Shown: in pieces, positions 45,067 through 58,376 of the stretch
Position numbering within the stretch: position 1 is the stretch's first letter
Layout: each line of letters starts with the position of its first letter
Origin: Hevea brasiliensis
Taxonomy: Eukaryota; Streptophyta; Magnoliopsida; Malpighiales; Euphorbiaceae
Direction of reading: 5' to 3'
Assembly (NCBI RefSeq): GCF_030052815.1
Contig: NC_079503.1
Coordinates: 58,074,735 to 58,138,734 of the forward strand
Length of the DNA: 64,000 nucleotides
Program-made: the position numbers and the translations under genes
Notes under the pieces: generated by a model
The model's database searches: none
Seen by the model: the letters and a program-made list of their open reading frames with translations, nothing else
Told to the model about the DNA's origin: nothing

Positions 45067-48000
45067 TGTCACACCCTACCCCTCTGTAAGGCATAACATG
45101 ATCCCGTAGTATACCTAATGAATTACCAACTCCGCTTCATCGATAATCCATTAAATACACTACAAGGGATTTTAAAACTTTTCTTACTTCTTTTACAAAT
45201 GGTGAGCACTATTTACAGTGTGAAAGACTTTGGTGAATCAAGTGAAACAACTAACTCATTTGATTTATTTGGAATATCTCAGAAAATTTTGGCAAGGTGC
45301 CATTTGTATTTTGGACAAAACAGCTTCTTCTAAAACCTGTAAAAGCACTTCAATATATTTTCAAATCTCAACTCCAACATTTTTATCAACACAACACATT
45401 TCTCAAGTCAAATCCACAGTGATTTTCAAAGACTAAGATACAAAGATATAACACAATTTTTACAAGCCAAATAACTCATAATTATTTTACAACTTTATCA
45501 GACAACTTAAATTTACAATCGCCAAAACCAAGAACAAAATATACATACAGTGAATATACATTACAAGACAAAATGCCACATGTGGTATACTCATTATACC
45601 CAAAAATCTCTCATTGGCGATACTAGCGACCTAGCTCACGCCTGCTCTGCTCTCTACCGCGACAAAGAATAAAGCTATCACGAGACAATGTCTCAGCAGT
45701 GCACAACATTAACCAAATACAAATTTTAAATCACAATTCATAAATCATATCAATAGTGGATACTTAAAACCATAGTTAAATTCAAGACAATAAATGTCAA
45801 CAAGAATTTAAACTCCATTTGTTAATATCACAATAATTTTCAATAAGTCGATCATGGTTGAATTCAATAGACAAGATATGTCAATAAGAGTTTAAATCAA
45901 TTTCACAATCTCACAATACATAATAACACAATTCGATCAAATAATCAAGAATACAAGTGTTGCCAATCTATAACACAATTTAGGCCATGACACAATTTTT
46001 TCCATATATGCCGTGTTGTACATCACGACAAGACATGCTCACCCCAATAATCGAAATCAATGAGGGAGGAAGCTAGCTATATAATGAGAACTCATCCATA
46101 CTCACCTCAGATGGGAAGTCAAAGAGGGAGGAACATAATCATACTCACCCTGCACTAATAAGTCAAAGAGGGAGGAATAATCACACTCACCCCATTAATG
46201 GAGGAGGAACATATTATCGTTGTCATGCCAATTGTGAGTCAAAACAATTCCAAACATTTTATTCAAATGATCCGTAAGAATCCAATAAATTTCCAAAGTT
46301 ATAATTTCATTCACAAAATGGCAACACAATTCGTAATTCACTTCAATTTCCACAAAACCATTTACAAGTGCTTTTCAATCAATAAGTATCCATCAAATAC
46401 CATTCAAACAATTTTTCACGCTTTCAAACCATTCACAATGTTTTTCAATCAATAAGTGTCCACCAAACACATTTCCACAATTTAAAACAATGATATGCAA
46501 ATAGTCAATATTTATTTCCATTGAAAATAATTCAAAAGAAACAGCTTATTGTGCACAAACCTCTCGATATTTGTCTCCGGTCTTGACTCGATTTCTTTCC
46601 CTTTCACGAGTCCTTGTTAATCGAGAAACACAATTTGAAGTGTTTCAGACTAAATTAAACTGTCTCTATCGATGGGGTTTGGTAAATAATACACCGAACT
46701 CAATTATTCGCTTAATCACCTAATATACCGACTCGATGCGTTTTAGGTTTGGTATGTTTTACCAAAGTCATTTCTCGCTTAGTGCATTTTAATGCAAATT
46801 GTCGATTCGAACACTGGTTTGACCTAACCGACGATCTAGTTCCCTCGGTTTTTCGGTCTCGGTCGAAACTACAAACTTGTAGATCTAGGTCTTATTGCAC
46901 GCGTGCAAAATTTCAGGTCAATCCGAGTTAAGTAGACCAAGTTATGGTCATTACACTATTGCTGGTCAAGTGGTACCATTTTAGGTCAATTTTAGGTCAA
47001 ATTGGTCAATTCTGGTTCGGCCAGTTTTTGGACCCGAACTTGTGCAAGTTGTTTGACTTGCTTATGGTCATTTCTGGGCTTTGGTGTCTTCATAAGACTT
47101 GTAGGTATGGGTCTTAACTATTCTTGGTCAAAATTTCAGGTCAATTGGACCTGGTTTGAGTGAGTTATGGCCTAAACACTCACTGCTGCCCAATTGGTCA
47201 TTTTTCAGGTCCTAATTGCACCTAATCCGAATTGGTCATTTTTTAGGTCACCTTGCAAGCAGAATTTTGGCATGGTTTCTCAATGAAAGTTGGCACATTT
47301 TGTGCCTAGTTTCACCTCAAATTGGTCTCATACCAATTGAGGTTACACATTCAAGGTTATAGGCTAAAATATACACTGCCCTCAATATGCAATTCACACC
47401 CCAACTTCAAACACATTATTTACCTTGCAAGGTTTACTTCCATACCCTATCAAACTGTTTTGGCACATTACCAAAAACATTTTCTACATTACATAAGCAT
47501 TATTTTGGGCAGATTCCAATCACCCTCAACACACCAAATAGCATTCACAATTACAATTTCTAATTACCATTACAAACACACCTAAACATTACAAACCTTA
47601 CATACACTTTACAACATTAATTTACATACATATCATCAATCCTTTTAGGTTAATATTCTGCCCACACTTCCTTCAATATACACCATCACTCAAGTATCCA
47701 CAAGCTGCCACAAACCATTCTTCAACATTACATTGCCGTACCAATATACAATTCCCATCCAAGTGCATAAATCACCATATAAACATAAAGTAAATCACTA
47801 GGTTACTAAATCACCATGATCAACATTATTTCTCATCAATTATATGCATATTAAATCATCAAAAACGTGACCCCATGGCTGTCCAAAATGGAAACAACAA
47901 TAACCCTTCAAACTCAAAATTTTCCTTCACCAAACTAACACCCATAACATAAACATGAACTTTAACAAAGGATTTCTCAAAAATGCAAACTTACCTTTAT

Positions 48001-48878
48001 TTGTAACTTGTTAAACCTTCACCAAACTTCCCAAAATTGGTATCAATATCTTCCTTGTGATGTGTAGACAAATTTTAGTGAAGAACACTAAGTGATTTGA
48101 GTTGGAATGAAGGGAGTTAAGAGAGCTTAAGTGAAATGGCCATGGATGTTTTCTCTCACCATCAATTCGGCATATTTGATGGAATGGAGAAGATGAACTA
48201 TCTGGTGGGTTTAGTGGACTTACACCTGCCATACTTAATGTTTAATTAATCCTATAGTGGTCCACTAAGAAGAATTAAATCATATATTAAGTTAACTTTC
48301 CCATAATCCACATTTAACCCATGATTTCCACTATTTATTTTAGGTACCACCAAATTAATTTTTCATTTCATTTTCTAAGTGTAATACTATTTATTTTTAA
48401 TGGACATTTAGGTCAAAAGACACTTCGGGATGTCAAATGACCATAATGCCCCTGTTCGGGTAGCTTTCCCGATTTTTCTGAATAATCGTATTTTGTCCTG
48501 CTTTTTCGATTTCTCACTTTTCTTTGTACTAATTATTTAATTTTTCTTTGATCTTTCTAATGATATTTATTCTTCAACAAGGGTCTATTTAAGTCCTAAA
48601 AATATTTTACTGTGGTTCCCGCAAATCCAGTATTAGTCAACGGTCCACGCCGTGACTTCCCGGTGCGGTTACCCATCGTTAGGTTTCCCGGCTCGTTTAA
48701 CTTGATCACATTTCTTTGCAATCATTTTTCCTTTGTTTTTCTTGTACTTTCTTTTCTTTTATTTCATTATTTTATGTCTCCTCACTCTCATTGAAGTGTG
48801 GTTCTAGGCATCCTAGCTGTCCGGACAACACTGGTCACTGGAGCAGCAGAACGCACTACCGAACTTAGGGGTGTTACA
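45067..48878 (-). repeat. B array LTR 2 (shared middle LTR), 3812 bp
   Basis: PBS on its left side (45043) and PPT on its right side (48881), so it ends one unit and starts the other. It keeps a readable 5S-like block near 48655-48690 (GCACCGGGAAGTC and GTAACC on -), where LTRs 1 and 3 are garbled. Confidence 0.95.
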
Positions 48879-48916
48879 ATTCTCCCCCCCTTAAATAAAT
48901 TTCGTCCACGAAATTT
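48879..48916 (-). other. B PPT and pre-PPT palindrome, copy 2
   Basis: PPT at 48881-48892; palindrome AAATTTCGTCCACGAAATTT at 48897-48916. Confidence 0.88.
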
Positions 48917-49880
48917 TACCCAATAGCCATCTTACAATAGTCATACGTTTATTTTCTCCTTTCTATATGGTCGTAAGACTTTTAACAATCTAATACAATG
49001 TTTAATTTGCTTGGATAACCCCAATCTCCTCTTACTATTATGTTGTCTAATATTTTGGTTCACGTTGCTTCTTGAATGACCCTTGAGGTCATGTTAGAAT
49101 TATTCATCAGTCATTGGTCCTCTGACCATTCTAATCCATAGTCTTCCTCACATTCGTAATATTTCTTTGTTACATATGAATCAACTGTTCAAATCTCTAC
49201 TCGTAACTCTTTTATCTCACAATATTCTATAACTTACTTCCTTTGTACTGAACTATAACCTTTCGATATTCTAACTTTTGAGTTTTAGATCCCTAAGTAG
49301 GATTTTCAAACTTATTTCTAATAATCAAATTATTCCGCATAACTATACCAAAACAGATGCCGTTGGTAACTATTCTTATCTAGGTATACTATCGGGTAGT
49401 ACGTAGCTCTACACAATAATCTCAAGTCAGTACTGTAATCTGCAGCTTACAGTATAAACATCAAGAACATTGCATAGTTACTACGATACATCCCAATAGA
49501 TCAAACTTTGTTATCTTTTATTCTTTTTGAATTCACTGATATTCGAATCTTATTCGATTACAATATCCATTAGCAATTTCTAACAAGAACCTCTTTGCCC
49601 TTATCTAGAGCAATTCCATTATCGTGATCTTACTTTTACGCCCTCTTGCCTTACATTAAGTAGGCTCGCCAATTAGCTTTATAATTTATGGTGTGTTAGA
49701 AAATACTTTTCGCCGATAAACTCTTTCAAAACTAATTTCACTTATTATCACAATCCTTATCTTAAGGGCTAATCACTAATGCATCAAAATTTATTCCCCT
49801 GTAAAGGAATAACAATAGAATATATAGTTCTAACACTAACATAAAAGTATGCAAACCTGTGTCAAACAATATATATATAT
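48917..49880 (-). other. Non-coding filler in place of pol, copy 2
   Basis: Same content as 42640-43617; no pol motif. Confidence 0.8.
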
Positions 49881-51145
49881 ATAAAACTTGCTAATTGAGA
49901 AAGTACAAACAATGATGTCAAAAGTCTCACTTCTTCTGTCAGATAGCGTATACCCTAGTTGAAGCATCACCTGCTTTGGCCGATTCACGAAGAGTCGACT
50001 TCTAGGTGTACTACCCCTACCTCTACCTTTGCCTCTACTAACTGATGGTGAACTCTTTGGGGTAGAAACTTGGGTTGATCCCTTTGGTGTAGTAAATGAT
50101 CCAGAACGACCTGGATTTACACAATCCTTAGCAAAATGACCAGTCTCTCCACAATTAAAGCATGCTCCTATGGCTCTATAACATACCCCACTATGTGGTT
50201 TACCACAAGTTTCACAAAGTCGATCTGACAGCGCATTTCTGGGTTTCTGTTGAGTTGGCTGATCGGATCGAGGTGGTTTCATTCAAAAGATCTATCTCTA
50301 CCTGACTTCTTACTATCTCTGTCAGATCCCCAAAGTTTTTCCTCTTTCCAAGAGGGACCACTAGAACTCGCTCACGACTTTCCTCTTTTTCTCGCTTCTC
50401 TCGATTTCTTTTCTCAAGAGCCGCTCAGATTCAATTCTTTCTAATTCTAGTGCTTGAGAAATAAGTTCAGAGAAGTTGTTATGTTTGAAGCCGAGCACTT
50501 GTACTCTGATACTGGGCTTCAAGCCAGTTTCAAACCTCTTGCATCTTTCCCTGCTGGTAGCAAGCAAGCTTACTGCATAGTGGCTAAGGCAGGAGAATTC
50601 TCTTTCATACTCACCACCGATCCGCCTGCTTGGACTTAGGAATTCTTGCACTTCGGTCTACATAAGCATCGTGACATATTTTTGCCCGAATTCCTCGAGG
50701 AAGTCATTCCATGTTAGCACCGCAGTTCTATCGATCGTGGGAATGGTTTTCCACCAATCATAAGCATCCCCAGAGCAAAGATACCGAGTACTCAACCGAG
50801 CTCCTCTGCAATGCGCTTTCTTGAATACCCTATCCATCCTCTCTAACCATTGTTCACCTTCTAGAGGATCTATCGTCCCTTAAACTCTGTAGCCCCATAC
50901 TTCATCAATTTATCATATTGCCTCGTAGGAGACTGTGGTTGTACCACTGGTGTCTGAATTGGGACTTGAGTAGGCACATTACCATCCATTTGTTGGAACA
51001 TTGCACTGTCTCACGAGCGAATCGAGCAGAGAATCTGCAGATCGCAGGGTGGTGCTCTTGAACCATCGACATTATTTAGGCATGGGGCAAACCCTAGCAC
51101 CTCAGTCTCTATAGATTGATCGACTGAACAATCACCCTCTTCCAT
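49881..51145 (-). pseudogene. B gag, copy 2
   Basis: The start is ATG 51145 on the minus strand (MEEGDCSVDQSIE), better kept here than in copy 1. The C-terminal half is open over 49836-50282 and shows CETCGKPHSGVC and then CFNCGETGHFAKDC, a CCHC knuckle (C-x2-C-x4-H-x4-C), followed by RGKGRGRGS. The middle (50361-50651) has YEREFSCLSHYAVSL and SELISQALELE. N-terminal capsid part (50750-51000) is broken into short frames at places where copy 1 reads through, and the reverse is true elsewhere; each copy thus covers the breaks of the other. Coding ends where pol should start. Confidence 0.84.
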
Positions 51146-51311
51146 AGTCAATGCGAGGATTTTAGATCTCCTAAACCAATAACACAAGGAGATTTCCTCC
51201 CGTTAGTGCATATTTATAATGTAATGTACTGTATGTATCAAACAATGATATTGAGCAGTTGTACTGTGAAGAAAGAATATTCAAATGACAGGTGAAAACA
51301 GAATTTAAAAA

Positions 51312-51327
51312 CTTTGCTCTGATACCA
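51312..51327 (-). other. B primer binding site, copy 2
   Basis: TGGTATCAGAGCAAAG on the minus strand, identical to copy 1. Confidence 0.92.
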
Positions 51328-51335
51328 CTAAAACA

Positions 51336-54300
51336 TGTCACACCCTACCCCTCTGTAAGGCATAACATGATCCCGTAGTATACCTAATGAATTACCCACT
51401 CCGCTTCATCGATAATCCATTAAATACACTACAAGGGATTTTAAAACTTTTCTTACTTCTTTTACAGTGGTGAGCACTATTTACAGTGTGAAAGACTTTG
51501 GTGAATCAAGTGAAACAACTAACTCATTTGATTTATTTGGAATATCTCAGAAAATTTTGGCAAGGTGCCATTTGTATTTTGGACATAACAGCTTCTTCGT
51601 AAAACTCAGAAAAGCACTTCAATATATTTTCAAATCTCAACTCCAACATTTTTATCAACACAACACATTTCTCAAGTCAAATCCATGTGATTTTCAAAGA
51701 CTAAGATACAAAGATATAACACAATTTTTACAAGCCAAATAACTCATAATTATTTTACAACTTTATCAGATAACTTAAATTTACAATCGCCAAAACCAAG
51801 AACAAAATATACATACAAAGGAATATACATTACAAGATAAAATGCCACATGTGGTATACTCATTATACCCAAAAATCTCTCATTGGCGATACTAGCGACC
51901 TAGCTCACGCCTGTCTGCTCTCTACCCGCGACAAGAATAAAGCTATCACGAGACAATGTCTCAGTGGTGCACAACATTAACCAAATACAAATTTTAAATC
52001 ACAATTCATAAATCATATCAATAGTGGATACTTAAAACCATAGTTAAATTCAAGACAATAAATGTCAACAAGAATTTAAACTCCATTTGTTAATATCACA
52101 ATAATTTTCAATAAGTCAGATCATGGTTGAATTCAATAGACAGTATATGTCAATAAGAGTTTAAATCAATTTCACAATCTCACAATACATAATAACACAA
52201 TTCGATCAAATAATCAAGAATACAAAGTTGCCAATCTATAACACAATTTAGGCCATGACACAATTTTTCCATATATGCCGTGTTGTACATCACGACAAGA
52301 CATGCTCACCCCAATAATCGAAATCAATGAGGGAGGAAGCTAGCTATATAATGAGAACTCATCCATACTCACCTCAGACTAGGAAGTCAAAGAGGGAGGA
52401 ACATAATCATACTCACCCCAGACTAATAAGTCAAAGAGGGAGGAATAATCACACTCACCCCATTAATGGAGGAGGAACATATTATCAGTGTCATGCCAAT
52501 TGTGAGTCAAAACAATTCCAAACATTTTATTCAAATGATCCGTAAGAATCCAATAAATTTCCAAAGTTATAATTTCATTCACAAAATGGCAACACAATTC
52601 GTAATTCACTTCAATTTCCACAAAAACCATTTACAGTGCTTTTCAATCAATAAGTATCCATCAAATACCATTCAAACAATTTTTCACAGTTTCAAACCAT
52701 TCACAATGTTTTTCAATCAATAAGTGTCCACCAAACACATTTCCACAATTTAAAACAATGATATGCAAATAGTCAATATTTATTTCCATTGAAAATAATT
52801 CAAAAGAAACAGTTATTGTGCACAAACCTCTGATATTTGTCTCCTGGTCTTGACTCAGTATTTCTTTCCCTTTTGCTGAGTCCTTGTTAACTGAGAAACA
52901 CAATTTGAAGTGTTTCAGTACTAAATTAAACTGTCTCTATCGATGGGGTTTGGTAAATAATACACTGAACTCAATTATTCGCTTAATCACCTAATATACC
53001 GACCCTCGATGCGTTTTAGGTTTGGTATGTTTTACCAAAGTCATTTCCTCGCTTAGTGCATTTTAATGCAAATTGTCGATTCCGAACACTGGTTTGACCT
53101 AACCGGACGATCTAGTTCCTCGGTTTTCGGGTCTCGGTCGAAACTACAAACTTGTAGATCTAGGTCTTATTGCACGCGTGCAAAATTTCAGGTCAATCCG
53201 AGTTAAGTAGACCAAGTTATGGTCATTACACTATTGCTGGTCAAGTGGTACCATTTTAGGTCAATTTTAGGTCAAATTGGTCAATTCTGGTTCGGCCAGT
53301 TTTTGGACCCGAACTTGTGCAAGTTGTTTGACTTGCTTATGGTCATTTCTGGGCTTTGGTGTCTTCATAAGACTTGTAGGTATGGGTCTTAACTATTCTT
53401 GGTCAAAATTTCAGGTCAATTGGACCTGGTTTGAGTGAGTTATGGCCTAAACACTCACTGCTGCCCAATTGGTCATTTTTCAGGTCCTAATTGCACCTAA
53501 TCCGAATTGGTCATTTTTTTTAGGTCACCTTGCAAGCAGAATTTTGGCATGGTTTCTCAATGAAAGTTGGCACATTTTGTGCCTAGTTTCACCTCAAATT
53601 GGTCTCATACCAATTGAGGTTACACATTCAAGGTTATAGGCTAAAATATACACTGCCCTCAATATGCAATTCACACCCCAACTTCAAACACATTATTTAC
53701 CTTGCAAGGTTTACTTCCATACCCTATCAAACTGTTTTGGCACATTACCAAAAACATTTTCTACATTACATAAGCATTATTTTGGGCAGATTCCAATCAC
53801 CCTCAACACACCAAATAGCATTCACAATTACAATTTCTAATTACCATTACAAACACACCTAAACATTACAAACCTTACATACACTTTACAACATTAATTT
53901 ACATACATATCATCAATCCTTTTAGGTTAATATTCTGCCCACACTTCCTTCAATATACACCATCACTCAAGTATCCACAAGCTGCCACAAACCATTCTTC
54001 AACATTACATTGCCGTACCAATATACAATTTCCCATCCAAGTGCATAAATCACCATATAAACATAAAGTAAATCACTAGGTTACTAAATCACCATGATCA
54101 ACATTATTTCTCATCAATTATATGCATATTAAATCATCAAAAACGTGACCCCATGGCTGTCCAAAATGGAAACAACAATAACCCTTCAAACTCAAAATTT
54201 TCCTTCACCAAACTAACACCCATAACATAAACATGAACTTTAACAAAGGATTTCTCAAAAATGCAAACTTACCTTTATTTGTAACTTGTTAAACCTTCAC

Positions 54301-55144
54301 CAAACTTCCCAAAATTGGTATCAATATCTTCCTTGTGATGTGTAGACAAATTTTAGTGAAGAACACTAAGTGATTTGAGTTGGAATGAAGGGAGTTAAGA
54401 GAGCTTAAGTGAAATGGCCATGGATGTTTTCTCTCACCATCAATTCGGCATATTTGATGGAATGGAGAAGATGAACTATCTGGTGGGTTTAGTGGACTTA
54501 CACCTGCCATACTTAATGTTTAATTAATCCTATAGTGGTCCACTAAGAAGAATTAAATCATATATTAAGTTAACTTTCCCATAATCCACATTTAACCCAT
54601 GATTTCCACTATTTATTTTAGGTACCACCAAATTAATTTTTCATTTCATTTTCTAAGTGTAATACTATTTATTTTTAATGGACATTTAGGTCAAAAGACA
54701 CTTCGGGATGTCAAATGACCATAATGGCCCTGCTCGTAGCTTTCCGATTTTTCTGAATAATCGTATTTTGTCCTGCTTTTTCGATTTCTCACTTTTCTTT
54801 GTACTAATTATTTAATTTTTCTTTGATCTTTCTAATGATATTTATTCTTCAACAAGGGTCTATTTAAGTCCTAAAATATTTTACGTGGTTCCCGCAAATC
54901 CGTATTAGTCAACGGTCCACGCCGTGACTTCCTGCATGTTACCCATCGTTAGGTTTCCTACTGCTTAACTTGATCACATTTCTTTGCAATCATTTTTCGT
55001 TTGTTTTTGTTGTACTTTCTTTTCTTTTATTTCATTATTTTATGTCTCCTCACTCATTGAAGTGTGGTTCTAGGCATCCTAGCTGTCCTGACAACACCGG
55101 TCACCGGAGCAGCAGAACGCACTCACCGAACTTAGGGGTGTTAC
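51336..55144 (-). repeat. B array LTR 3 (5'-most), 3809 bp
   Basis: On the minus strand it begins GTAACACCCC: the terminal T of TGTAAC is missing next to the right TSD. Otherwise it matches LTRs 1 and 2. Confidence 0.95.
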
Positions 55145-55149
55145 GAAAA
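55145..55149 (+). repeat. Right TSD of the B array (gaaaa)
   Basis: Copy of 38786-38790; C gag continues immediately after. Confidence 0.92.
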
Positions 55150-58100
55150 AGCTAGAATGAATGAGCGTAATGTATGACAGCATAGAAAAGAGGTCGTGGT
55201 CGACTGACATCTTCTGCCCCTAGTAAGAAATTCAGAGGTTCGCCTGCTCAGAGTTTTAGTAGAGCACCAAGTCAGGGTCAGTCACAGAGGCCCAAATCTC
55301 AATTTGCACCAAGGAGAGGCCAGTCCACCCCTTCAATGGCTAACTCTCTAGGAACAGTGCAGGGACCAAATTTCAACAAGATTCGTTGCTTGCCCACATT
55401 GCCAAAAATGGCATAAGGGTGAATGTTGGAGGATGATCGGTGCTTTTTTACGGTGTGGATCTACAGACCACCTAGTCCGAGATTGTCCATGCAGAACTAT
55501 TACATCCACTCCGGTATCAACTGATAGGCCTGCCCCTCCAGCTCCAAGGGGTAGAAGGCCGGGTAAGGCTGAGGCAGCCGGTACTTCACAGAAACCTATG
55601 TCAGAGTCTGTGGAGAGAGCAGAAGGCAGAAAACCAGCCAAAGCCTATGCTATAAGGGCACAGGAGGAACAGGATGCTCCAGATGTTATCAAGGGTACGT
55701 TCCTCCTTTATAATACTTCTGTGCATGCATTAGTGGATCTTGGATCTACTCATTCATATATTTGTATCAAGCTGCCCGTAGAAAAGGGAATACCAGTGGA
55801 GGAAAGTGACCAAGACATCCTGGTCACAAATCCGCTAGGCCACAGTGTGGTAGTAAACAAGGTGTATAAGGGCTGTCCATTGAAGATTCAAGGGAAAGAG
55901 TTCTCAGCAGACTTAATTGAATTGTCTTTCCATGAGTTTGATGTGATTTTGGGAATGGACTGGTTATCCCATCATCAGGCAATAGTAGATTGTAAATTGA
56001 AGAGAATCTCTCTGAAAACTGCTGAGAGCGAAGAAATAATAGTAGTGGGTGAAAGGACAGATTTCTTGTCCAATGTCATCTCAGCTACAGTTACAAATAG
56101 ATGGCTGAGAAAAGGGTGTGAAGCCTATCTGGCACACGTGGTTGACACTAGGCAGGGTAAACTTGACTTGTCTGACATACCCACAGTAAGGGATTTCTCT
56201 GAGGTATTTCCTGAGGAATTGCCTAGTTTACCACTAGAAAGGGAAGTTGAATTTGCTATTGAGATTATGCCGGGTATAGTTCCCATTTCAATTGCTCTGT
56301 ATAGGATGGCACCTGCTGAATTGAAAGAGTTAAAAATCCAGCTGCAAGAATTACTAGACAAGGGGTTCATACGCCCCAGTGTGTCACCTTGGGGAGCTCC
56401 GGTACTGTTTGTAAAGAAGAAAGATGGGACCCTCAGGTTATGTGTTGACTATCGTCAGTTAAACAGAGTAACAGTGAAGAACAAGTATCCATTGCCTAGA
56501 ATTGATGATCTGTTTGATCAGTTGAAGGGAGCCGGTGTGTTTTCTAAGATTGATCTCAGATCAGGATATCATCAGCTAAGGGTTAAGGATGCAGATGTGC
56601 CTAAGACTGCATTTAGAACCCGGTATGGGCATTATGAATTCCTGGTGATGCCATTTGGTTTAACAAATGCTCCAACAGCATTCATGGACCTTATGAACCG
56701 TATCTTCCATCCATATTTAGATCGGTTCATAGAGGTCTTCATTGATGACATCCTGGTGTATTCCAAGGATAAAGCAGAACATGATGAGCATTTGAGAATT
56801 ATTCTGCAGACTCAAAAAGAGAAGAAATTGTATGCTAAATTGTCCAAGTGTGAGTTCTGGTTGAATGAGATTGCATTCCTTGGACATGTAGTATCAGCTG
56901 AAGGGATTAGAGTGGATCCCAAGAAGATTGAAACAGTGATGGAATGGAAGCCTCCCAGAAATACAACTGAGATAAGAAGTTTCTTAGGGTTAGCTGGATA
57001 TTATAGAAGATTTATAAAGGGATTTTCCCTGATAGCTGCTCCAATGACTAAATTACTACACAAGAATATGAAATTTGACTAGAATGACAAGTGTCAAGCC
57101 AGTTTTGAGAGGCTGAAGGCTATGTTGACAGAGGCACCAGCAGCACACACCAATATCCGAAAAGACTTTGTAGTCTCCAGTGATGCCTCACACAATGGGT
57201 TAGGGTGTGTACTCATGCAAGAAGGGAAAGTGGTCACATATGCTTCCAGGTAGTTAAGGCCACATTAAAAGAATTACCCTACTCATGATTTGGAGTTAGC
57301 AGTAATTATCTTCGTATTGAAGATATGGAGGCATTACTTGTATGGAGAAAAATGCTACATATACACAGACCATAAGAGTCTGAAGTATCTGCCAACCCAG
57401 AAGGAACTTAATTTGAAACAGAGGCGATGGATTGAATTCCTGAAAGATTATGATTGTATAATTGACTATCACCCTGGGAAGGCAAATGTAGTCGCTGATG
57501 CTTTAAGCAGAAAATCTATTGTAGCATTAAGATCTCTAAATGCCCAACTATCCTTAACTCATTATGGAGTTATTTTGGCTGAGTTGCAAGTGAAGCCGAA
57601 TCTGTTACAACAGATACAGGATGGGCAGAAAACAGATGGGAAATTAATGGCTATTATGGGCAAAATCACTGAGGGGAAGGAAACTGAATATGAAGTGAAA
57701 GAAAATGGGTGCCTGTACTATAAAGAAAGAGTGTGTGTTCCAGATGATAAAGAATTGAAAACCAGTATTCTGAAAGAAGCACATAACAGTGTGTATGCTA
57801 TACACCTAGGAAGCACAAAAATGTACCATGACCTGAAACTCCGATACTGGTGGCTAGATATGAAAAAGGACATAGTTGACTATGTAACTAGATGCTTGAC
57901 ATGTCAGCAAGTCAAAGTAGAACATCAAGTTCCATCAGGTTTGTTACAGCCCATAAACATACCTGAATGGAAATGGGATCGAGTCACTATGGACTTTGTC
58001 AATGGTCTACCTCTCACTCAGAAGAAGCATGATACAGTATGGGTGATTGTGGATAGGTTAACCAAATCAGCACATTTTCTGCCAGTTAGAACTGACTACT

Positions 58101-58297
58101 CACTGGAAAAGCTAGCAGAATTGTACATCAGTGAGATAGTTAGACTACATGGAATTCCACTTTCCATTATATCTGATAGAGACCCGAGGTGTACATCTAG
58201 ATTTTGGAAGAAATTACAAGAATCCTTGGGCACACAACTCCATTTTAGTACGACTTTTCGTCCTCAGACGGATGGACAGTCGGAAAGAATAATCCAG

Positions 58298-58376
58298 GTA
58301 AATTTTAAAACTCATTGAGTTATTGTAAACAATAATTGAACTGATAATGATAATAATAACTAAATATATGTGATAG
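58298..58376 (+). other. 79-nt GT-AG intron-like insert in C integrase
   Basis: CAG|GTAAATTT opens it and TGTGATAG|GTC closes it. It is very AT-rich, has a branch-like ACTAAAT about 16 nt before the end, contains stops, and is not a multiple of 3. Removing it joins the codon for Gln (of ERIIQ) to Val-Leu-Glu-Asp without loss. Families A and A2 read VI(R/Q)ILEDI/M continuously at the same place, with no insert. Confidence 0.82.

Larger units (their letters stand above)
38791..55144 (-). mobile_element. Family B tandem array: LTR-gag-LTR-gag-LTR
   Basis: Three nearly identical LTRs (38791-42601, 45067-48878, 51336-55144), all on the minus strand, separated by two nearly identical internal regions of about 2.46 kb. 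gaaaa flanks the outer edges only. There is no TSD at the inner junctions: each inner LTR acts at once as 5' LTR (PBS next to it) and 3' LTR (PPT next to it). Neither internal region has PR, RT or INT, so the unit is gag-only and non-autonomous. Confidence 0.95.

Noticed and set aside
38791..55144. Two independent B insertions side by side
   Set aside because: No TSD at the inner junctions and only three LTRs for two internal regions; one TSD encloses the whole.
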